Of a stretch of 64,000 nucleotides of DNA, positions 56,670-64,000 are shown piece by piece. Location: NCBI GenBank assembly GCA_027923505.1, contig BROI01000001.1, positions 461,501 to 525,500 on the forward strand, read 5' to 3'. The notes below the pieces were generated by a model. It was not told where the DNA came from and ran no database searches. It saw only the letters and a list, made by a program, of their open reading frames with translations. The translations under genes were made by a program, and so were the position numbers. Source of the stretch: Mayamaea pseudoterrestris (Eukaryota; Bacillariophyta; Bacillariophyceae; Sellaphorales; Sellaphoraceae). The stretch's first letter is position 1, and every line of letters starts with the position of its first letter.

Positions 56670-59600
56670 TTAATCAAATATATTGGCCGGCGAATCGTCT
56701 CGTTGCAGCGGGCTACGACGCTCCTCGATGATTGCCTTGGCCCGAGCAATGCATCGTTGCGCGAAGAAGAGAACATCCTGGTCTTGGTCGCCATTGCGCT
56801 CCGCATCCATTTGTTGCACCAACACTTCGGATATAAACGTCAAGTCATCATCCTCAAAGACTCGCAACACATTCTCCAACACGCGTCCAACGTTTAAGCG
56901 AACATTGGCAATATGGTCACCCGTCAATGACATGGCGATGCCGGCCAACTCTCGCAGCGGCGAGTCAGCCATGCGCTCCGAGTCCTCTCCCTTCCATCGG
57001 GCTGGAAAAGCACCATTCAATAGCATGACTTCAATCATTTTCAAACAAAGCAACCGCTGCTTGGATTGCGTGTGAACGGCGCAATTGCGAATTGTTGGAA
57101 CAACAATGGATGTAAACCATTCAGCGCTGGCATCCTCGCCGTGACTGCCCAAGCTACTTCCACCCATGCACAAGCATTCTGCAGCAGTGTTGCGAACCGC
57201 GTCAACTTGGTCGCACATGAGGCGAACGCAAAGCTTGGAAATTTCGGTACGAGTCTCGAGCTTTTGCGTACATCCAAGTAACGCTGGCACAATCTCCACG
57301 GCACTTTGTCGAACGCGCCATTGTCGGCTGTCGGCTAGTTCAGTCAAAGTCGGCAGCAAACGAAGGACTTGCTTCTCAGACAGTACTGGGCTAAAGACGG
57401 GCTTGTTGTCACTTTGATGAGACTGGAACGACGACAATGAAATGTCATCGTCGACGGATGCGACTGACATGTTGCGGCGGTGATGCTGCGTCTGCACCGA
57501 GTTTCTTGTTGCATTGGTAACGGCGCGCAAAGCAGCACTCGTCACTTCTGGATCCTTGTCATTAAGTAAAGTCTGAACAAGGGGAATCAATCGATCGTCA
57601 ACATGTCTCTTGTACTTTTTAGGAGGCTCTTCGGCACCAGTCACCACGACGCGCTCAGAAATGGGTCCATTTTCGGTAGCAAGATTATCTACCCTGGCTT
57701 GAATTGATACGAGCAACGTCAATAGTTCTCCTGCAGCTGCAGCGAGGGCAACGCGCACGGATGCGCTGCTATCCTTTTGTAGCTTGATAGATGCAGGGAT
57801 AAGTGCTTCCAAAACACTCATCTCGCTGCTAGCCACTTCGCCTGGATGAACCGACAGCATGACGATCTCGGCCAGTCGTGGTACGCATGATACTGCCTCG
57901 CATCGAACTCTGTCATCAGAGTCAGACAAGAGAGCCAAAAGCACATCGATAATGACACTTGACCAATGGTCGCCCAAAGCATCACAAAGGCGGTCGCACT
58001 GCGCTGCCACAGCTATTCGCACGGATGGAGATCTGTCTTCGGCTAATCTAGTCGCCACAGGAAGCAATTTGCACTGCAACAGGTAAACATCAGCAAATAT
58101 CGGATCCTCGCGGTTCGGTAGGCGACGTAGAAATCTACTCCCTTGACTGGCGTCACCAAGGAAAGCATTTGGAAGGTGTTCCGCCAAATGCCAAGTCAAG
58201 GTCATGGCAGCGGACCGTAACTGAGGTTCTGGGTCGGTCATGGCTCTTTCACACATGAGAACTAACCATGGAACAGCCCTTCTATCAAAAACCAGCTCAG
58301 CAATCTCATGCAACACAGTAGCTGTTGACTTGCGGACAATAACTTCAACGTCATGGAGCGCTCTTGTGATGACTCCTCTGAGTTGGAGCTGATGCGGAAA
58401 GTCTAAATGCCCCCATAGCACAGGGCCAAGGGAACAAGCTGTTATTCGAGCGCTTGTGCTGCGACTGGCTGCAAGTCTGTGGACGACGGACAAGAATCGA
58501 TTCCCGGCATGAAGTCTGTGCAGATCCGCAGTGGTAAATGTAGCCCGTGGTCCAAATCGCTGCTTCAGTTCATTCACCGTCTCTGGATCTAGTTCTCTCT
58601 TATATTGCCCACTGACGACTTCGCAGCAAGAGCTTCGCATGATGGGACAGTTTAAAACGATAACTTTCAATAAGCTGCCGGCACTTCCAAGATCATTTAT
58701 CATGCCTGCCTTTGCTGCACTTCCTCCAGCAATGGCTGTCGCGGACTCTTCTTCGGCCAGCTCCATATCGGTATCGATGTCTAGAATGTCACATAACAAT
58801 GATATAATCTCGCCTCGCAGCAACGCCGCAGGCGGTGACGAAGGGTCGGCAAGAAACGTTCGCGTTCGTTGCAGTACATCACCAATTTGCATCAATGGTT
58901 TGTCAAGCGGGTTGCTATTGCTTTTGGATGTTGCGCGATTGATTGCAGGTGGCGGAGGCGGACCTTTGTGCCCTCGCCGTCGTACTGTGCCTCCACCAGC
59001 CTCCAAACTATGTTGCAGGAAACCAGCCGCTCGTGACTTTTGCGGGCTGCTTGTGTTTGGATCCAGTCGCTTTTTCGTGAAGTCTAACAGAACTTTTGAG
59101 ACACTATTCGCTGCGTCTATATAATCCTTTGCTGTTCGACTAAATTGACTGTGTTGTCGCCTGGGCGATGCAGGTGGCGATGGGATCGTGTCCTCGATTG
59201 GCGCTGTTGTGTAAGTCTCCTCATCCAAGTCTATTAGCGAGCGGAGACGCGCTGCTTCCTTTTCCAACCCAATCACAAACAAAGTCAGAATCCAAACAAG
59301 CTTTTCTCCTGCGCGTGCAATCGCCTCATCCTTCTTGCTATTCATGTTAACGCGTGACTCTTGAAAACGCCGTCGGAGCAAATTGGTATATGCATCAATT
59401 CTTAAATCTGCCCCAATGAGCTGACGACCATCGGTGCCATGCGGCGTTGTCTCACCATGGTTTTCGCCATGCTGTGTTCCTCCCATGCCGGAATTTCCGC
59501 TGCTTGCACCGCCAGACCCGTGCTGCTGTACCGAGTTTTGCGCATCTATTATAGCCCCAAATCCGCTGCCTTTTATTAAACGCCCCATCTCTTCTCTTGC

Positions 59601-61267
59601 TCGGCGCAATGAATCATCACTTAAGTGTCTCAGTACTAAATTCAGCGGGCGTTGGGATTGCCGCAATTCGTCAATCGTTTCGAAATGCGTCAAGTGAGCC
59701 GTCGAAACAGTTCCCACTTGCAAAATTAGAGAGCCCACCTTGGCGCCAGCTTGCTTTGCCGGTCCTCCAGCCAAGACTGTCCGCACAACTGTCCTCTCCA
59801 ACACATTTTCGACCGTCAAGCCTAACATTTCTCGATCGATTCGCACCAGATACGAGTCATCGGGCAGCGAGTTTAAAGTGTTTGCTCCTACGGATTGTCG
59901 ACGAGAGCGATGACTGTTACCTTCCATTTCAGACTGAGAATAGTTGTCTTCGTCCAAATTACCTCCAAAGCCCATGGATTTGGCACGGTTACCGCGCTTT
60001 AACAGTAGATTGGTGAATGAAGAAGCATTCGTAGTCTTGTTTGCATTGGCCGCGGCGTTCACAGTCGCCGGCACTGAAGCCGTTGTTCGCTTCAATAAAT
60101 TACCCAGAAACGACGAGGCTGCTTGATTGTGATTACTACTCGTGTTACTGCTGCTCCCAGCCGTATCACTGTTGCTCTCAACAACTGGCAATACATCGTC
60201 CACCTTCTGGTCCACTGGTGAATTGCTCGCGTCCGTAACTTTGGGACTTCCATGCTTACTCTCCGTCGCATCAGGCATATCCGCCGAGTAAGATTGCAGC
60301 TGTCCGGCTCCGGCGCAAGCTTTGAAAAAGGCCAGCGTCGCGTCGCCATTCTTTGAGGTACATGGTGGCAACAAGTCGGGGACGACAATCGGAGTTTCAA
60401 AATCTTCAGTATCGGAATCAATATCATCGTCACCATTTTGGTCAGTGGCAAATAATTCCAACTTTTCAGTGTCATCGGCTTTCCTTGCCGCCACGGAAAC
60501 CCCACGCATTGCCTGTTCGCGCAAGCACTCATGTGCTGTTTCAAGCTTTTTCAGCAGCAACACAAGCTTGTCATGGGCCTGCTTTGCCATTTCTTGGTCT
60601 CGAACTGTTGCAGCCTTGGAGACAAAGCCATCATCGTCATCCTCGTCGGTGTCTTCCGCATTTTCCGATCGAGTGCAACTACCTGGCGGCGAAAGGTGGC
60701 TGCGTGCCGTAGCGTCCGACAGGGATGCCGACGACGATGATATGCTTCCGTTATCCATGCAACGAAAATGCTCAAGCAAGAGTAAATGCTGCAGCAAGGA
60801 TGGATTATGATGATGATTGTGCTCATGTACATTGTCGACATGTTTTTTCCTTTTCATCATGGCCTGGTAAATGGTTGAATTGGGCAGTGCATTTCGCTCG
60901 TCCAAGACTGCTTGTACGGCAGCAAGCCTTACACTCACAACGGGTACGGCGGCTGTAATGGCAGTTTCTGCATTACTATTATGATGCTGGTCCGTTGCTA
61001 TAAATGACTGGGCTGCTAGTCGGGCTTCGCGAGCCGCTTCAGCTGGTGACGTATGGTTTGCAGTGGCTGCAGCGGCAACGGCTGGAACATAATGATGGCG
61101 ATTGACTTAGTGAGCATCAATGAGCTCAAGAAGACATTCATCTCAAAGCAGTTTTATTCAATCTACTGCTTGCATCTACAATCGTTTCTTACTCACCTGC
61201 TAGCGTCACGGCAGCCTTGGCGGAAACATCATCGTCATCATCCACTTGATCATTCACGTGCATGGTC

Positions 61268-61299
<32 letters not shown>

Positions 61300-61629
61300 G
61301 ACTGCCGTCTTTTCCGGAATTTTAGGAGCCTCAGTTTGTAGTTGCACTTCAATGGCTTCGTCGACGGCCTGTTCATCCTTTTCAAATGTATTAGAATCAT
61401 CCTTGTTGATTGTTTTAGTCGCTTCCTCCGTGCTTGTTAATTGTGTTTCCGTTGCAATCTCGTCTGCAAGACTATAAGTCTCTTCTGCATTAACACCTTC
61501 AACTTGTAAAACCTCCGTCACTGTATCTTTATCTTCCACAGCCGTCGTTTCCGCTACATCAGCTTCTTCCAAGCTAGTTTCGTTGATGGCTTTCGAAGCC
61601 AACTCCTCCGCTTCGACCTCGTCCGACAT
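56670..61629 (-). CDS. PDZ + HEAT-repeat protein
   Basis: Exons 61629-61197 and 61081-56670, with a 115-nt GT-AG intron (61196-61082) in phase 1; 1614 residues. The junction joins AAVTLA to AVAAAATANHTSPAEAA, and exon 2 has no ATG near its start, so the two exons belong together. Residues 1-140 are acidic with a CAG-encoded poly-Gln. About 550-630 is a PDZ domain (YLVRIDREMLGLTVENVLER, GGPAKQAGAKVGSLILQVG). About 990-1540 holds HEAT repeats (DRSPSVRIAVAAQCDRLCDA, LSDSDDRVRCEAVSCVPRLA, RQWRVRQSAVEIVPALLGCT) similar to the PP2A scaffold A subunit and PP4R1. It may scaffold a PP2A-like phosphatase to PDZ ligands; this is inference from domains. Confidence 0.8.
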
Positions 61630-61982
61630 GACCAAAGTCGTTGCTCTACAAGTAACAGTTGGTTCAGCACTCAATGTCTCACCAAAGCCACCTATTTTCA
61701 ACTAGCCAGTCAATCTAGATCCCGGCGCTACTAAGGTGAAGTCAATATGAACAATAGATCAAACAAGGAAGCTCAAGAGATTCACGCGCGTCATGGCGAG
61801 CGGCGACCCTCGCTGTACGGGTAGAATCGTCGCATCGTTACTCAAGAGTCGGCGGCTGAGCTACCACCTACCAACCGTTGGCGGCCAGACGCGTTGCCGC
61901 CACTCGATCATCGCTCTCCACACTTTCACGCGCACAGAGCCAAAGCTGCTCGTTCCCTATTTTAATTGCTTTGATTGATACC
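61630..61982. other. Divergent promoter, PDZ-HEAT / Ran
   Basis: About 350 bp. Nothing specific was recognised beyond GC-rich repeats of GCG/CGC near 61790-61900. It includes the Ran 5' UTR. Confidence 0.5.
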
Positions 61983-63039
61983 ATGGTAAGAATGATGCAT
62001 GCTTCAATAGTGAAAGAGAGAAAATTATCTGAGCGGCGTTATTCTTTTGCGCCGAGCCGAGAGAGTGCATGGGTTTGACATTATTTATGCGAGCGGCCGT
62101 TAATGCTCCGCTCGCTAATTTGCTCGCTCCTGCAGCGACAACTTGATTCACTCCTCGCTCTCTTGCACTATAAATCTCAATATTCTAATTTCATTAATTA
62201 TATAGGAGCAAGTTCCCGAGTTCAAGTTGATTCTCGTCGGAGATGGAGGCGTCGGTGAGTCATTTTTTGCATTGCAATTTACACTCGTGATTGGGCGCGT
62301 GGTTGCTGGCTGCTGCTTGGAAGAGGTTTTCGCGTAATGTAATGAATATCTCGTTCGATTAGAATTGATTGCGTTCCTTTTGACCCTCAATTTTTCATTG
62401 GACTCCATTCTAACATCTTGTTATGATTTTCCACCCATTTCTACAGGCAAGACGACCTTTGTCAAGCGCCATTTGACTGGAGAATTCGAAAAGAAGTATG
62501 TCGCGACGCTTGGAGTCGAAGTCCATCCCCTCCTCTTTCACACGAACCGCGGTCCCATTCGCTTCAACTGCTGGGACACTGCCGGCCAGGAAAAGTTTGG
62601 AGGATTGCGCGACGGATATTACATTCAGGGCCAGTGCGCTATCATTATGTTTGATGTCACGAGCCGCATCACCTACAAGTCGGTTCCCAACTGGCATCGC
62701 GACTTGACGCGTGTTTGCGAAAACATTCCCATTTGCTTGGTCGGAAACAAGGTTGAGATCAAGGATCGCAAGGTCAAGGCCAAGCAGATTACCTTTCACC
62801 GCAAGAAGAATCTTCAGTACTATGACATTTCCGCCAAGTCCAACTACAACTTTGAGAAACCATTCTTGTGGTTGGCCCGCAAGCTTGCTGGGGACAATTC
62901 CTTGCAGTTTGTCGAGGCGCCGGCGCTCCAGCCGCCCGAGGCGGTGATTGACGAAGCGACCCAGCGTCAATACGAGCAGGAGATTGCCACCGCTGCGGCG
63001 CAGCCCTTGCCGGATGACGACGATGATGACGAGCTCTAG
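61983..63039 (+). CDS. RAN: Ran GTPase
   Basis: Exons 61983-61985 (the ATG only), 62206-62254 and 62447-63039, with introns of 220 and 192 nt (phases 0 and 1); 214 residues, close to the usual family length. Ran drives nuclear import/export and spindle assembly through its GTP/GDP gradient. Motifs: P-loop GDGGVGKTTF, switch [15 protein letters not shown], switch [22 protein letters not shown] in [13 protein letters not shown], and an acidic C terminus DDDDDDEL. Oddity: the G4 motif NKxD reads NKVE (E121), where nearly all Ran proteins have Asp contacting the guanine base. The first intron starts directly after the start codon. Without splicing, an apparent ATG-led frame from 62365 reads through intron 2 and is wrong. 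Confidence 0.96.
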
Positions 63040-63618
63040 AGAGATTGGTTCGATGGCGCGTGGCAGATTGGAGAGTGTTTGTGCGGAGTTGATCTGAAGT
63101 AAGGATTTGGGAGACTGATGTTTTGGCCACGACGGAAAGTATGATACGTAACAAGACGAATGGCTTGAAAGATAGATAGTTTAACACCATGGCGGTATAC
63201 TTAGTATGAACGATATACACCAAGTTTAAAGTGTATCTTTGATGCTTGTAGTCGGCACGAGATTTATTGTTGTGATGATCCTGGCGACACGTGTAATCAG
63301 GCATGTAGCAGCTAGCTGGAACGTCAACGCTAACTATTTATCAGTTGTGGTGCGACACCATTCGCGATCTTGCTTCACGACGATGACCGCGATGACCGAT
63401 TGATGTTCTTTGGCATTTGACTTTCGTTCATCGAGCGCCAATTGCTGATACGCATCTAATCCCACAGCACTGCCATTGCGCACAAGAGTAGCGATTAGGT
63501 GGAATCGAGTCGTTGGCGGTCGAGCGACAGTGTCGTGCTGAAGGAGCGACTTCGAAAAGCGTCAAGCAGAACAGACGAGCAATCCGAATACATTGAATGA
63601 CAGTGGTTTAGTTTTACC
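63040..63618. other. Intergenic spacer
   Basis: About 580 bp after Ran. No frame with family features; probably the Ran 3' UTR and the promoter of the next gene. Confidence 0.5.
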
Positions 63619-64000
63619 ATGAGACAGACTCTCATTCCTTTGCCATGGTTGGCAATACTTTCAGCAACTCTAGCTCTTGTGCAAGGTAGGAGGATTTGAT
63701 TTGCGAAGAAAACTTCTTGTGTAAAAGAACGACGGAACTTTGCAGCACTCGAAATGGCGTGCTCACAAATCGTTCATTCTATCACTAATTATCGTTAGCC
63801 GCCGACCATACTGTTGTTTTGAATCGATCATTTAAACCCCCCATTGAGATTGACCCAGAGCCGCTGGTACGAACAATCTTGACATTAACCAAGACGCGTC
63901 AAAAGGTTGACCCAACTGCCATTCATGGAAAGCAGCACGTCGAAACAAGTAGCGACAAGATTGCAGATGCAATGAAACCTGAAAAAGATATTGATGCAAG
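63619..64000 (+). CDS. Secreted protein, 5' part only
   Basis: Exons 63619-63685 and 63799-64000 (runs off the window), with a 113-nt GT-AG intron in phase 1. The first exon is a signal peptide (MRQTLIPLPWLAILSATLAL, then VQ). The splice gives VQ-AADHTVVLNRSFKPPIEI, with signal cleavage right at the junction. The next 65 codons are open: polar, with KTRQKVDPTAIHGKQHVETS, and no recognised domain. The protein is probably secreted or a membrane protein whose functional region lies outside the window. Too short for the function to be inferred. Confidence 0.65.

Noticed and set aside
58531-59124. 197-codon + strand frame
   Set aside because: Antisense to the PDZ-HEAT gene and without homology features.
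62365-62446. Apparent N-terminal extension of Ran read from 62365
   Set aside because: This is intron 2 read through; splicing from 62254 to 62447 restores GDGGVGKTT exactly.
1-64000. tRNA, rRNA, CRISPR arrays, intact DNA transposons or LTR elements
   Set aside because: No cloverleaf-type box sequences, rRNA stretches, regular spacer arrays, transposase or reverse transcriptase motifs were recognised by eye. A dedicated search could still find small RNAs.

Overview
The window looks like compact nuclear DNA from a photosynthetic stramenopile, most likely a diatom. Four observations support this. Several proteins start with a signal peptide followed by an aromatic residue in an ASAF-like context, the bipartite targeting used for plastids of secondary red-algal origin (for example near 6320 and 44505). 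FG-GAP proteins with Pro-Thr-rich linkers, orphan helicase-associated (HA) domain proteins and a DUF1499 protein are all families common in diatoms. Genes lie on both strands with short spacers. Introns are few, short (about 70-220 nt) and canonical GT-AG. No tRNA, rRNA, CRISPR array or intact transposon was recognised. The species cannot be named from this sequence alone.

Layout. 1-6.4 kb: the start of a gene running off the left edge, a plastid-type DUF1499 protein, a Gln-rich HA-domain protein, a small secreted protein and a plastid PH-like membrane protein. 6.8-11.7 kb: a giant single-pass FG-GAP membrane protein. 11.8-18 kb: conserved housekeeping genes (CCT6 chaperonin, ASF1 histone chaperone, NAC-alpha) plus a disordered protein. 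18.2-26.1 kb: a very Cys-rich protein, a secreted FG-GAP protein with a PT-repeat minisatellite, a polytopic membrane protein, an aldo/keto reductase and a small gene. 26.4-34.6 kb: a degenerate aldo/keto reductase-like protein, an orphan protein with a gag-like zinc motif, a second HA protein, a plastid-type membrane protein and an NT5DC-type HAD phosphatase. 35-44.6 kb: NAF1, PIG-V, a long coiled-coil protein and a plastid-type protein. 45-64 kb: a small hypothetical gene, NUP98-96, a coiled-coil/RING-like protein, eEF1B-beta, a GT64 glycosyltransferase, a HEAT+PDZ protein, Ran, and the 5' end of a secreted protein.

The genes do not form an operon. As a set they cover nuclear transport (Ran, NUP98-96), translation and folding (eEF1B-beta, NAC-alpha, CCT6), snoRNP assembly (NAF1), chromatin (ASF1), GPI-anchor synthesis (PIG-V), cell-surface proteins (two FG-GAP proteins, GT64) and plastid proteins.

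The main leads are these. A palindromic TACCGNTA motif recurs, including a 55-nt inverted repeat in one divergent promoter and a 38-nt block shared by two neighbouring loci at nearly the same spacing from an ATG. Four conserved genes have tiny first coding exons, down to the ATG alone in Ran. Ran has Glu in place of the invariant Asp of its NKxD motif. There is a PDZ+HEAT fusion protein, a 17% Cys protein, and an aldo/keto reductase-like protein that has lost two catalytic residues. Spliced models were built by eye from splice sites and reading phase and were not checked against transcripts.
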